DNA from: Epicoccum nigrum
Lineage: Eukaryota > Ascomycota > Dothideomycetes > Pleosporales > Didymellaceae
Direction: 5' to 3'
DNA length: 64,000 bases
Assembly: GCA_002116315.1 (NCBI GenBank)
Contig: KZ107861.1
Location: 74,952-138,951, forward strand
Under the pieces are notes generated by a model. That model was given only the letters and a program-made list of their open reading frames with translations, made no database searches and was not told the DNA's origin. Below are positions 11,250 through 22,216 of the stretch, piece after piece. Both the position numbers and the translations under genes were made by a program. Position 1 is the first letter of the stretch; every line of letters starts with the position of its first letter.

Positions 11250-11590
11250 TATTTCACTCATCTGACTGCAACCTACCCGAGCAATGGCGTCATTGTTGTA
11301 TTCAAGGAGAAACTTTGTGTGTGTTGGATGCACCCACACATTGCTTTTCGTGGTCTAAGTTTACGCAGATGAGGATGTTGAGGACTTGTCACATATAGAG
11401 CAAGGAGAAGAGTGAGGGGTTTGAGAAATAGGTTCTTATCAATAACTGTACATTGTAATGCCGAGAACACTCACGCATTGATGTATATTCGTAATATTCC
11501 ATCCAGTGTCTTCCAAATTCCTTCAAGTCCTAGTAAAGTTCCATCAAGAGGTTATACCCTTGCCTCTGCAGCCATGACTGAAAGCCTGAC

Positions 11591-12401
11591 CTAAGTGATA
11601 AGCATTTGGATCCCGGAGTGATCTCCACAGCATAAATCTTTCAGCCATTTTAGACCGGCTGCTGACAGAACCTTACCCTGAGTTCCGAACGCTTTGATAC
11701 GCTGCAATTCGGGGAACATGGCTAGGAGCTCCGGCTTCGTCGTGCGAGGCTCCGAATCCCTGTCAGGGTCGAAATCTGACATGAACCCGAGGATACCGAA
11801 GAACGTATAGTGGATCTCAACCTCGTGAGTAGCTCGGATCGAGGGTTTCGTGCGTCCTTGGTGTTTGAGATACAGCTCGCGAAGGTCGAACCGGTGATAG
11901 CCCCATTCCATTCGCAGGACTTGGTGTACTGGGAGCAGATTGGACACTTCGTATTTGATTTGACGGCATATCAGAAGTAAAGGGAGATCCCTTTTACCAT
12001 AGATGCTGAAATCATCGTTGCGTCGACCAAGGGTGATTTTCTCACCAACAAGTCTGTAGATCTTGTTGCGCAACTCGCCAGGCAGGCGCAGAAGCGGTGA
12101 AGCCATTTGGTTCTGTACGGTGCTACAACATGTCAGTGACCTCTCACATACATGGCTTAACTACTACTCACATAGCATCTCGGTCAAGTACCTGCTTGGA
12201 TGCTTCCTGGGATGCTTCCTTAGAAACTCCAGTCTGCACTTCGTTGAGTACGCTATAGCGCTCCGAGGAGGCGGGTTGCTTGCGTGCACTCTCTGGCTCA
12301 GCTTGCCTAGGGCACTTGTGCTGGCGGTCGTTACGGCGCACTGGGGCAGTCGGCCGCTTGCGCAAGTCGTAACGCTTGCGTTTGTCGATCGTAGGCGCCA
12401 T
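11591..12401 (-). CDS. F-box-like LPxELR protein, copy 8, intact, with basic N-terminus
   Basis: Two exons (12401-12172 and 12122-11591) give 253 aa, the longest member here. Exon 1 encodes 76 residues rich in Lys and Arg (DKRKRYDLRKRP at the start), which could act as a nuclear signal. It ends LDRDA-AT at the phase-2 intron. The domain SPLLRLPGELRNKIYRLV lies at about residues 85-102, followed by LLLICRQIKYEVS, HQVLRMEWGYH and a MFPELQRIKAFG block. No lesion is visible. It is the best reference sequence for judging the damaged sister copies 4 to 7. Molecular role is unknown. Confidence 0.8.
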
Positions 12402-13468
12402 GGCTACAGTGTGCCTTGGCAGTGGTAGAGTTTTGGAGGCACGAGGAAAAGGAAGTCGAGCTGGTGGGGGAGCACCATTCTATATAGACTTCGAAGTCGC
12501 AGCGCGGGGCCAAGTATGTCATAGGTATGCATGAGGTGTACTTTCACTTACACGTGACAGACTTGCGACGAGTCCGAGCATCTGAAGTGCCTTCAGTCGG
12601 CTCTCACTGGCAATCGGAAAAGAAGTGCCATTTCTGCTATTCAAACCGACAAACCCATAGCCTAGCATCTACATAAGCAAAAACGCAAGCCAGCTACTTC
12701 ACATCCGACAGTGTAGCAGCCTCGGCCATAAGACGACTTCACTCTTCCCTTCCGCAAACTGTAGACAGCTGCTTACCAGATAGAACCACGAGCATCATCG
12801 CAGGACATACATATCCATTTCGTCAACACCGGTGCTGAAACAAGACCAAACACTACAGTGCGCGTCCTCCACTGATCGCCGTCGAACTGCAAACCATCTC
12901 CAAGGCCAACAACATTCCTAAGCCTTCCATCAGGAATGCAAGATCATCAGTAGACTCATACAGTATGCTAGATTTGAATGGTTACTTGGCTCGATAGGGT
13001 ACCAGGAAGGGGCATTGAAGCTTGTTCTTGTTGGGAGGTGGAAAGAAAGAAGAGTAGTTTCATGCGTGAGAAGGGGATATGAGAACAAAGGTGGAAGGAG
13101 CGCTGCAAACAAAGGAATCAAGTGGCATCAAACCATGTGTCTGGAGCAGCGTCGTATGATTCGGCAGGAAGTTGCGATGCATACAGAATGGGCAAGTGCA
13201 GAGGAGCAGAGAAGAAAACCTAAAACTCGGCAAGAAAAAGTTGTCATTGAATGAAATGTGAGCGATTGATTATACACACCCCGTAATTCAACAAGCCCAT
13301 ATCCCAAGCTCAAAGGAACAGACTTCCCGGACCTGCCTATTCCCAGTACCAACGCCCAACGCCTTGCTGATGCAATGAAAACGCCCCTCCATCCACTCAG
13401 CCAGTCAGTCTGTCAAGCACCACCCATCCGAAATCCACCGCGTCCGCGCTACAACATGGTTGGCCCTC
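12402..13468. other. Intergenic, 1.07 kb, no supported gene
   Basis: It separates the 5' flank of copy 8 from the 3' end of LST8. Short open frames at 12930-13352 show no family features. Confidence 0.5.
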
Positions 13469-14608
13469 CTAATTGCCCACCGCAGTATCGTTCAACGCTA
13501 CACAAACCGCTCCTCTATGATGCCCATTGTACTGCCTGATAATGCTCTGCGTGCCCAGCTCCCACAGCCTCGCATAGTGGTCACTACACGCGGTAACGAG
13601 GTATGCGCTGTCGGCGCTGAATGCGCAGTCCCAGACCCATCGCTGGTGACCGTGGAGGGTGGTCTCGAGCGGAAAGGCGGCGGGGTCACGTTCGGCGGCG
13701 GTGGGCAAGGCGTCGCCGGGCTGCACGTTGTGCGGAGAGGAAAGGTCGACGCTCCAGATGCGCGAGGTGTGGTCGGCGGAGCAGGTGGCCAGGTGCCTGA
13801 CGTCTGGCGAGAGGAGGACGCGGGTGATATAGGTGTGGTGGGCGAGGAACTTGCAAACGGGGATGATGGAGGTGAGGTCGCCGCGCATGACCATTTTCCA
13901 GACGTAGACGTTGCCCTGGGAAGGTGTTAGTAAGATCGGTGATTGCTTTGAAGAAGGATGGGACTTACGGCGTTGTTTCCTGCGCAGACCATGCTACCGT
14001 CGCTTGCCACTGTGACACTGGCGACCGAGACGTCGTCCTCGGGGATCAGCTGGTGGCTGCACTTGTTCTCGCCCAGATCCCAGATGCGGACATTGCCTCC
14101 GCGATCGCAACTGATGAGCTCGCCCTGGTTTGGATGGATCACGACGTCATTAACCGGCACCCCGTGGGTATAGTTCCGCTGGACATTGCCACTCCTAGTG
14201 TCCCAAATCTTGACCGTACCGTCTTCGCTCGAGGTGACCAGCCACTTGGATTCGCAATGGAACGCAACGCCCGTGACATTGCTGGTGTGGCCGTCGAAAG
14301 TGAGGATCGCATTAGGATTCGTTGATTTGATATCGTAGAGCTTGACGGTGTGATGCCCTGCGGCAGCTAGGTAGCGCTTATCGGGCGAGATGCAGAGGCG
14401 GTTAACTTGCGAGTCGGGGTGGGGGATGGTGCGCGAGCAGATGCCTGAGAGGGCTTCCCAGAAGCTGGACAGCGTCAGTCAGAGCAGTCCATGTATGGCC
14501 AATTTAAGGCGCGCACCGGATCGTGTGGTCGTAGCCGGCTGCGATTGTTAGCTAGAGCTGCACACGGTGTGGGGGAGGGGACGCACCGGTGCAGAGAATA
14601 ACCGACAT
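13469..14608 (-). CDS. LST8: LST8/Wat1 WD40 subunit of TOR complexes
   Basis: Four exons (14608-14587, 14538-14517, 14464-13969, 13915-13469) join in frame to 328 aa, close to the usual LST8 length. The whole protein is a seven-bladed WD40 propeller starting MSVILCTAGYDHTIRFWEA. Highly conserved family blocks are present: LATCSADHTSRIWS, GHQRWVWDCAFSADSAYL and the C-terminal RQYNGHHRGAVCVALND. LST8 binds and stabilises the TOR kinase domain in TORC1 and TORC2 and acts at vacuolar and other endomembranes. The two first exons are 22 nt each, a pattern often found in fungal WD40 genes. Identification is secure from motif order. Confidence 0.95.
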
Positions 14609-14957
14609 TGTGGGCGATGCGGAGGACTGGCGGCTGTCAAAGTTCGCAAGGCTGAAGTACGAGAGGATGCGACTTGGACACACACACACTTAGACGTGCT
14701 ATAACATTGCGCGCGCGAATGTGTGGGCAATCATTCTGTTATGCAACTGCGGATGAGGTTGAGCTGAGCAAGCACGGGCCTCCATTTCAGCCCTACGAGG
14801 TACCGCGGTGAGCTAAAGTGGAAGTGATTCACATGTATTTTCGTAGAGAGCATCACATATTTTGGTAGCAGCAAACTTGTTGCAGTAAATTCTAAATTTG
14901 TCTAACCGGCTGTCCGCTAAGCAATTAAGATCAAACATCCACACATTTTAACATGAT
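14609..14957. other. Intergenic between acyl-CoA oxidase 3' end and LST8 5' end
   Basis: It holds the LST8 promoter. No CCTCGG motif or TATA box is evident. Confidence 0.4.
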
Positions 14958-17084
14958 TTACAGCTTCGACTTCTCGATCCTTTTGAACAGCACGTCATTC
15001 TCCGGGTAGGGGTCGACGGTGATGTTGTTCAGAGGGTTGAGCTCGCTGGCACGGTGGAACATATCTTCATACACTTTACCATCAGCGCGACCCAGACTGC
15101 TGTCGAGCACCCAGTCGTCGTAGCCCCACGCATCCATGAGGCGGACAGCATGTGGTCTGATGTCCTTCAACAGCTTCATCACAGTGTTTGTCCTGGCGAG
15201 CATGATCTGGTGCTTGCTGCAGGCGCCGCTGGTGTAGAACTCACTGGCCTCCTGCTCGAGTGTGTGGATCGCGAAGAGGCGGAACAGCTTCATCAGAACA
15301 TCGACTGTGTCGTTGTTCACCTGGTTACTATTGGCAATCTGCTGCAGCGCCGAAAGGTTGTTCTTGACGATCATCCATTGGGCATGGGCCTTGGATAGGC
15401 GGTAGAAGTCGACGAGGAGGTCGTTCCAGGGCTTCTTCTCTGTGTCGCGGTGCTTAGAGGCTTCAAATGTCAGGAAGGCTACGCGCCACGCGAAAGCATC
15501 AACGAGATCCTTGTCAGATCCGATGATATCGAAAGCACAGCCGACCTCGCTACGTGACTTGAACTCGTGGAGGATCTTAGTTGTGTCGTTGGTTGGGCGC
15601 TCACCCTTAAGAACAGAGCGAGCAGACTTGAGAAGATAGCGAGCCACCTGCTGCGTGAGCATGTAGTTGTCGCCCTCCCATGTGAGGGTGGGCAGGTAGT
15701 CGGCGTACCAGGGACCAATACCGCTGAAGCTGGAGTATCCGTGGCCTCCGCACGCACGACGGCAAACCTCAAGTCCCTCACCAGCAATAGTACTGCTGAG
15801 TGACTTGAGTGCGCAAGACGAGGCGTGCAAATCGGCCATCAGATCGCTGCCGGACTCCAACTCCTCAGGACCAGCACCACGCTTGGAATCACCCTGATCC
15901 CTGGTCTGCTTCATCTTTTCCTGGTTGGCGTTGTACATGTCCATCATAGACTTGCCAGTAAAGTGAAGAGCAAATGTTGCAGCAATGAGGGGAAGGAGAC
16001 GGATCTGCACCATGGTGTAGTTGAGAACAGGTGTCTCAGCCTCGCCAACAGGAGCATCGCGGTCCTGGAACTGGCGACGGACCGCACAGTAGCGGGTGGC
16101 GATCGTGACACCACGAGCCAGAACGGCACCGGCTTGCATAACAATGCTTGAGCGGACCCATGTGAGTGTTCCGTACACCAGGGCAGGGGATCCACGACGG
16201 CCGAATTTGTTGGTGTTGGGATCGACGTATTGGTATTTGGCCAACATGCTGATGTGTGGCACCTTAACGTGGTTGAAAAGGAGGAAACCGTTGTCCATGG
16301 TGTTGTATCCAAACTTAGGACCGATGTCACCGACGTGGATGTTGGGGAGCGGCTCGTGAGTCTTCATGTCGCGGATCTGGATGCAGAAGGGGGTCGGGCC
16401 GTATGACTTGCCCTTGATGATGAGCTGAGCCATTACCACAGCGTGGTTGGCTGTGCGACCGAGAGAGCCAATCCACCACTTGCTGGCTGTCAGGTGCGGC
16501 GAGTGGAGAGTGAAGGTCTTATCTTCCTCGTTCCAGGTAGCTGTTGTCTCGAGACCGCGAACGTTGGAGCCGTGACCAAGCTCAGTCTGGGCGTAGCATC
16601 CGATAATTTGGTAGTTCTCGGCTTTTGTGAGCCACATCTCTTGCTGCTCAGCTGTACCTTGCCCAGCGAGGGTAACCTAGTCAATCAGCGTTGTGCTGCT
16701 GCATTATGAGGTGACACATACCTTGAACATGCTGTCATGCAGGCCGTATGGACCCGGCTCACCAACAAGCTCTGTGGCGGTCCTGAACTCATCATATGTC
16801 CAGTTATGCTGCTTCTTGAGAAGCCTCAGTCTCTTCTCGCGAGCGAGTGCCCGTTCGAAGCGATCTATCCTGCCCATGAAGTAGTTCTGTGACTTGTCGA
16901 AGACGGGCTCGGACTTGAGCAGGTCTGTGATCTTGTTCCGCCTCTGAATGACATCCTTGGTGTGAAGCAGCTCTTCGAGCTTCTGAACAGGAATGTTGGA
17001 GCTGGCACGCTCAGCGGCGAGCAGCTCAGTGCCCTGGATGCCCGAAGGCTTCAATTGCTTGACCCAATCTGGTGTAGTAGGCAT
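14958..17084 (-). CDS. Peroxisomal acyl-CoA oxidase 1 (PTS1: SKL)
   Basis: Two exons (17084-16722 and 16676-14958) give 693 aa. The enzyme catalyses the first step of peroxisomal beta-oxidation: FAD-dependent oxidation of acyl-CoA to trans-2-enoyl-CoA with release of hydrogen peroxide. Visible family features are CYAQTELGHGSNVRG (about residues 148-162), the ACGGHGY segment near residue 430, and TWEGDN, which carries the presumed catalytic Glu. The protein ends SKL, a perfect peroxisomal targeting signal type 1. Three CCTCGG/CCGAGG sites lie within 360 bp upstream, suggesting fatty-acid induction. The second oxidase in this window (28944-31128) is a paralogue on the same strand with clearly different sequence. 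No damage is seen. Confidence 0.95.
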
Positions 17085-17177
17085 TGTGAACGGTGTACGG
17101 TCTGATGATGAACAGAGAGTGGAAAAGTGTGTAGGGGAGAAGGTCTATCTATGCAGTACGTCAACACGGTCGAGATC

Positions 17178-17183
17178 CCTCGG
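17178..17183 (+). promoter_or_regulatory. CCTCGG motif upstream of acyl-CoA oxidase 1
   Basis: The exact hexamer known for FarA/FarB-type fatty-acid regulators of Aspergillus lies 94 bp upstream of the ATG. Function here is inferred. Confidence 0.45.
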
Positions 17184-17216
17184 CAGCCGATCTCGCCCCA
17201 AATGCGCTAGCGAACA

Positions 17217-17222
17217 CCGAGG
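17217..17222 (-). promoter_or_regulatory. CCGAGG motif upstream of acyl-CoA oxidase 1
   Basis: This is a reverse-orientation copy of the same hexamer, 133 bp upstream of the ATG. Confidence 0.45.
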
Positions 17223-17435
17223 CATTGTTCCTCCAAGGATGAGTTGAGCCTCGAGAAGTGCCGAAAAAGCGCGTCTATTCGGGTGCGCATGCTTTTGCGG
17301 CTAAAGACGCTCGGCGCTCCCCACGATGTCTCAAAATGCCGACGTGGTGCGCTGCGCTCTCCGTGTTTCGCCCCGCGGGTCCAATCGAACCCCGGAAAGG
17401 AGCTTGAATGGGCTAGCCGGTAGCTGTCAAAGATG

Positions 17436-17441
17436 CCGAGG
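17436..17441 (-). promoter_or_regulatory. CCGAGG motif, distal, upstream of acyl-CoA oxidase 1
   Basis: This is the third copy of the hexamer, 352 bp upstream of the ATG. Confidence 0.35.
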
Positions 17442-18758
17442 TTCATTGGCTGTAGTCAGCTCACGTGCGCTGATAAGATGATCTGATAAACCACAACTTG
17501 TACTTTCTATGCGGTGTGCGGTATGCGAATCCCTGCGTTGAGGCGCGAGTCGTGGAGCAAGCATGTGAATGCAAGCAGCCTCAGGCATGTGTCTCCAGAG
17601 CTGCGGGAGCCAATGCCATCATGGAGCTTGCGAAAGTCTACTCTGTTGTTGCCTTGTGCTGAGTGCCCCTCCCACATTTCTGAACGTGCCGCACGACCCT
17701 GACAACCTCTCGAAATATATGTACTAGTAGAGGCGACTGATGTTGGCATCTTACGACGACGTTCGACAATGAATACAGGTTATCGGTATTAATATCGACG
17801 GAGCAGCCTGCTTGATTTGCAATTGCAGCCAACACAGATGACAGGATGTGCTACACAAAAGCACGCCATGACGAAGGAGCAAGACACGTCGGTGAACCGG
17901 TGGGACAACACGCCGCTATGGGTAAGATAGGTCGCCGCCGCACACACAGGCGTTGACTACAACGATGCGCATCTGCAGTATATGCAGTACCGAAGAGCTA
18001 CATCGTGAGCAATTTCTTAGCTGCTACCGAGTTGCGCATGCAGGCTCTGTACTGTACACGGTTGCAATACAGCAGCAAGTGGATGCGAACCACGGCTGGG
18101 CCTGAGGCGGTGCTGTCAGCCGCAGTAGCGGATTTGGGCGCGCCGTGGTCTCGATCCTGAAATTGGCAATAATGGGATTGAGTTTTCAGCCCTGTGTGGA
18201 TGGCACGCGAGCTGTGTGCAGCCAGCAGGCTGGCGACGAGAGCATCAGCATCGCGGCGGGGCAGCCGTGGCCTGTAACCTGTCCGGCACTCGAGGGCCGC
18301 GCAGAGACTCGTTGAACGTGTCGTCACGCGCAGCTGGGCGTCACTGCGGCCGGCGCGCAGAGACTGCAGCAGTGCAGCGGCCAGCCAGTGCCGTCACTGT
18401 TCCCTGGCGTTGTTCGGGCTTAGCTTATCCATGGCTAGCGTGCTGGTTGTCGAGCGTCGAGATTGAGAGCGTCACTCCGCCTCGACACCTACAGCACAGC
18501 ACTGTTCTCCTCGCGAGCCGGACAAGCCATTCTGCCCTCTTGCAGCTCCCCCTCGCCCTCGCCCTCACCTTTCCTGCACCGCACCGCACCGCCACCGCCG
18601 GCTCTGACAGCTGCTTCCGCCCGCACCTGTCCCCTTTCGCCCAACCCCCACACAGGACTCCAGTGACGGCACACAATTGCATGAACGCAAGACGCCGTTC
18701 ACCACACCTCACACTCTCCCTCTTCCCTGCCCCGCGGTCCTCATAGGCACCAGGCACC

Positions 18759-20484
18759 ATGGGTCAAACCCTTTCCGAACCCGTCGTCGACAAGGTAGGC
18801 GCCCGCCCGCCCCGCCCCCGCACTGTGGTCAAAACAAAAACGCTCCACCATATCAGCCGCGCCCACGAGCCGCGCAGGCGTATACACAAACCTGAGCGAT
18901 GCTGATCCTCCCTAGAAATCCGAGTCTGGCCATGACGACCGCTACGTCTTCGGCACCTCCTCGATGCAGGGCTGGCGCATCAGCATGGAGGATGCCCATG
19001 CCTGCATCCTCGACCTCCAGGCTACTGTAGAGGGCAAGGCCACCGAGGCTGACAAGCGCCTGGCTTTCTTCGGCGTTTACGACGGCCACGGTGGTGACAA
19101 GGTAGCCATCTACACCGGCGAGCACCTGCACGAGATCGTAGCCAAGCAGGAAGCCTTCAAGGAGGGCGACTTGAAGAAGGCGCTCCAGGACGGCTTCCTT
19201 GCCACAGACCGCGCTATCCTCAGTGGTACATCTTACGCGCCCGTGCCTGCCTCCTGACCCACGCTGACCCACACATCAGACCCACGTTACGAGGAGGAAG
19301 TCTCTGGTTGCACAGCGTCCGTTGGCATTCTGTCCAAGGACAAGATCTACGTCGTAAGTGGCGACCTCCAGGTCTACATGGTAACACTCTGACACAGCCA
19401 GGCCAACTCTGGTGATTCCCGCACAGTCTTGGGCGTCAAGGGCCGCGCAAAGCCGCTCTCTTTCGACCACAAGCCCCAGAACGAGGGTAAGCAAATCCAT
19501 ACACTGTAGTACAGGCTAAGCTGACAACCTCCAGCCGAGAAAGCCCGTATCCAGGCCGCAGGAGGCTTTGTCGACTTTGGCCGTGTCAACGGCAACCTCG
19601 CCCTGTCCCGCGCGATAGGTGACTTCGAGTTCAAGAAGAGCGCGGACCTTCCCCCTGAGCAGCAGATCGTCACCGCATTCCCCGATGTCGAGATACACGA
19701 GATCAACAGCGATGACGAATTCCTTGTCGTTGCTTGTGACGGTAGGCTTATCACGCTCTCTCATGCAAACCACCACTGACTTCTGCAGGTATCTGGGATG
19801 TGCAGTCCTCGCAGGCTGTGATCGAGTTTGTTAGGCGCGGAATCGTGGCGAAGCAGGAGCTCTCTGCTATCTGCGAGAACATGATGGACAACTGCTTGGC
19901 TTCGAACAGCGACACTGGAGGAGTCGGCTGCGATAACATGACCATCACCATCATTGGCCTGCTCCAGGGGCGCACCAAGGAGCAGTGGTACGAGGACATC
20001 GCTAAGAGGGTCGCGAACGGAGAGGGCCCTTGTGCTCCCCCAGAGTACGGCAAGTCTGAAGACCCAGCTCCGTCGGCCTCTGAGGCTCAAGAAGATTAAA
20101 TATTTCTAATACATCAATGCAGCCGAGTTCCGCGGCCCGGGAGTTCACCACCACATTGACGATAGCCCCGATGAGAATGACATGGACCTTGACAACCGGT
20201 TTAGGCCGAGCTCCGGTACGCGTGGCCGCATTATCCTCTTAGGCGATGGCACTGAAATTGAGACCGACGGCGCAGATAACGGCATGTTCGAGAACGACGA
20301 CGAGGAGAACGATCTTGACTCGCAGGTTAGCAAGTTCACCAAGGATGAGCACGCAAAGCGCGAGGGCACCCCCGGGCCTGGCGCCGCCGAAGTCACTGAA
20401 TCGCCTTCGTCCGTCGCGACTGAAAAATCCGAGGACAAGGATGCCGACAAATCCAAGCTGGACGCCTCTGCCAACGACAAGTAG
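18759..20484 (+). CDS. PP2C-type Ser/Thr protein phosphatase, PTC2/PTC3 type
   Basis: Seven exons (18759-18794, 18916-19225, 19280-19353, 19402-19486, 19535-19741, 19789-20049, 20123-20484) give 444 aa. The product is a metal-dependent Ser/Thr phosphatase. In yeast, PTC2/3 switch off osmotic-stress MAPK and DNA-damage checkpoint kinases. Catalytic motifs are all present: GWRISMEDAH, FFGVYDGHGG, ANSGDSR, SRAIGDFEFK, VVACDGIWDV and GCDNMT. The N-terminus MGQTLSEP is a candidate N-myristoylation signal. The last intron must start with GC (GCAAGT) to continue into AEFRGPGV and the acidic tail. If it is retained, the protein ends 16 residues later after GKSEDPAPSASEAQED. All other introns are GT-AG. 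Confidence 0.93.
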
Positions 20485-20845
20485 ACTAGACCATCAGAGC
20501 TTATGTGAAGTGGCCACGGTTAATTATGTTCCTCGTACCGGTGTTGTGGGTGGTTTCCTTTGGCGACGGACTTGAGACGACTTATGAAGATACGGAAATG
20601 GGCAGTGGACAAGTCACGATTCAAGATACCTGGCGTCGTAACCTGTCGCCATCCTCTAACTACTTATCTTTCGATTCAGCCTTGTTCCAAATGGTGATGC
20701 GTGCGGGTGTGCTTGTTGTGGGGCAATTGGATATAGCGCTTGTAAAGATGTACGAGTATCGAAGAGATTCGAGCTGAACACTGAAGATCTTATCGTCACT
20801 TGCTGATATCCTCCCTGAAACTCAGCCTTCCGCTCATTCAGGCAC
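20485..20845. other. Convergent 3' intergenic
   Basis: This spacer lies between the 3' ends of PP2C and the hydroxy-acid oxidase pseudogene. No feature was found. Confidence 0.5.
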
Positions 20846-22216
20846 TTATAGCTTACTCGCCACGGGCAAGAGCGGATAGTCCTTCGGCCCACCCTCCAAA
20901 CACCCCCTTCCCTCTTTCTTGATTTGCTCGATAGACTGGAACCCGGCAACATTCATCAAAATATTCAGCTCAGCAAGCAAAGAGCGTACGACGTGGTCGA
21001 CGCCCCTCTCGCCCATGATGCTCAGCCCCCAGATCCAGAGCCTTCCTATCTAAACAAACTGCGCGCCCAGCGCAAGCGCCTTGATAACATCGCTTGCCGA
21101 TCGAATGCCGCTGTCGTACATGACATATGTCTTGTCGCCCACGACTTCGACGATCTTCTCCAGCGCGTCAAGACTAGCCACTGCACCATCGACCTGTCGC
21201 CCAGCGTGGTTGGACACGACGATGCCATCGAACCCGTACCCCACAGCTTTCCTCGCATCTCCCACGCTCTGGATGCCCTTGAGACAAAACGGTTTGCCCT
21301 CGCTCAATTGCTTCCAGAGTCTCATCGCCCAGACCGCTTTCTCCCACGTGTGCGCGCGCCCGTGCCACACGTTGTCGATCCACATTGCGCCCGCCTCGTT
21401 GGGCTGGGTCTTGGGATCTATACCCGCCTCCTCCAGGCGCTGCTAGAACACTAGATCGCTGAGTTCCAATTCGGCATCCCTGACCGTGGTAGAAAGCGTA
21501 GTTGGAGGTGGCGACATCATCGTGGCGCCAGCCTAGTTGCCACGTGTCGAGCATGAGGATGCATGCCGTGAAGCCGCTGTCCACGGCGCGTTGCAGAAGG
21601 GAGCGCGTCAGGGCGTCGTCATGCGGCATGTACAGCTGGAAGAAGCGCACCGCGCTGCGGGACCCGTCGTTGCTCGCGGCGGCGCCGGCGTCGTTGGCCG
21701 CCCCCACGTCTTCGATTGGCTGCGAGCCTGCGGTGCTGAGGGCGTAGGGTAAACCCAGGCCGCCTGCTGCGCGCGCGACGGGGAGCTCGCCTTGGGGGTG
21801 GTATATCCTGTTGATCCCCACGGGGGCAAAGCCGATGGGTGCGTTTACTTGATGCCCGAAGATGGAGGTTTTGGTGTCTCGCTTGTTCGTGTCAACGAGC
21901 ATGCGCGGGATGATGCGGTGGCAGTAGGAAGCCTGGCGGTCCGCAGTGTGGGTGTGGGATTGGCCTGCGTTGGAGGAGGAGTAGAACCAGCCATTTTGGG
22001 TTAACTTGGCTTTTGCTTGCTCCTCGAGTTGGCCGGGGTCTGTGGGGAGTTGTTAGTGAGCTGTGTGAGGGTGAGGGTGGGGTGGGAAAGGGGAGGGCGA
22101 GAACTGGTATCAAAGAGGGGCGTTTCGCCTTTGTTGCTCTCCCAGAAGTTGTGGCGTTGGTAGAGGGCATATTGGGGTGTTTTGCGCACTTTCCGGTTTT
22201 CGTTATTGGGGTCCAT
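20846..22216 (-). pseudogene. FMN-dependent 2-hydroxy-acid oxidase (lactate 2-monooxygenase-like), disrupted, PTS1 SKL
   Basis: Exon 1 (22216-22105) and exon 2 (22039-20846) cover a complete family member. The N-terminus includes APIGFAPVG and the FMN-site TWQLGWR. The C-terminal half has WIDNVWHGRAHTWEK, SNHAGRQVDGAVASLDAL, YDSGIRSASDVIKALALGA and a final ASKL. The family oxidises small 2-hydroxy acids such as lactate using FMN. Three lesions break it: a one-base frameshift at about 21479-21482 (exons sum to 3n+1), TAG at 21443-21445 in place of a likely CAG (LVF-stop-QRLEEAG), and TAG at 21050-21052 in ALGAQFV-stop-IGRLW. The intact SKL end suggests the parent acted in peroxisomes. No intron placement removes all three defects. 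Confidence 0.8.

Larger units (their letters stand above)
10960..11590. other. Intergenic region holding repeat copy A
   Basis: It contains the TATA-like box and repeat described separately. Otherwise nothing coding is seen. Confidence 0.5.
17085..18758. other. Divergent intergenic region, 1.67 kb
   Basis: It lies between the divergent acyl-CoA oxidase 1 and PP2C genes. It carries the three FarA-type motifs near its left end and a C-rich, GC-rich stretch (18200-18750) that probably holds the PP2C promoter and leader. No gene is supported. Confidence 0.5.

Noticed and set aside
13460..14325. Long plus-strand frames across LST8
   Set aside because: They are mirror frames of the conserved WD40 exons on the minus strand.
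21081..21752. Plus-strand frames over the hydroxy-acid oxidase relic
   Set aside because: Antisense shadows of a GC-rich coding region; the minus strand carries clear family motifs.
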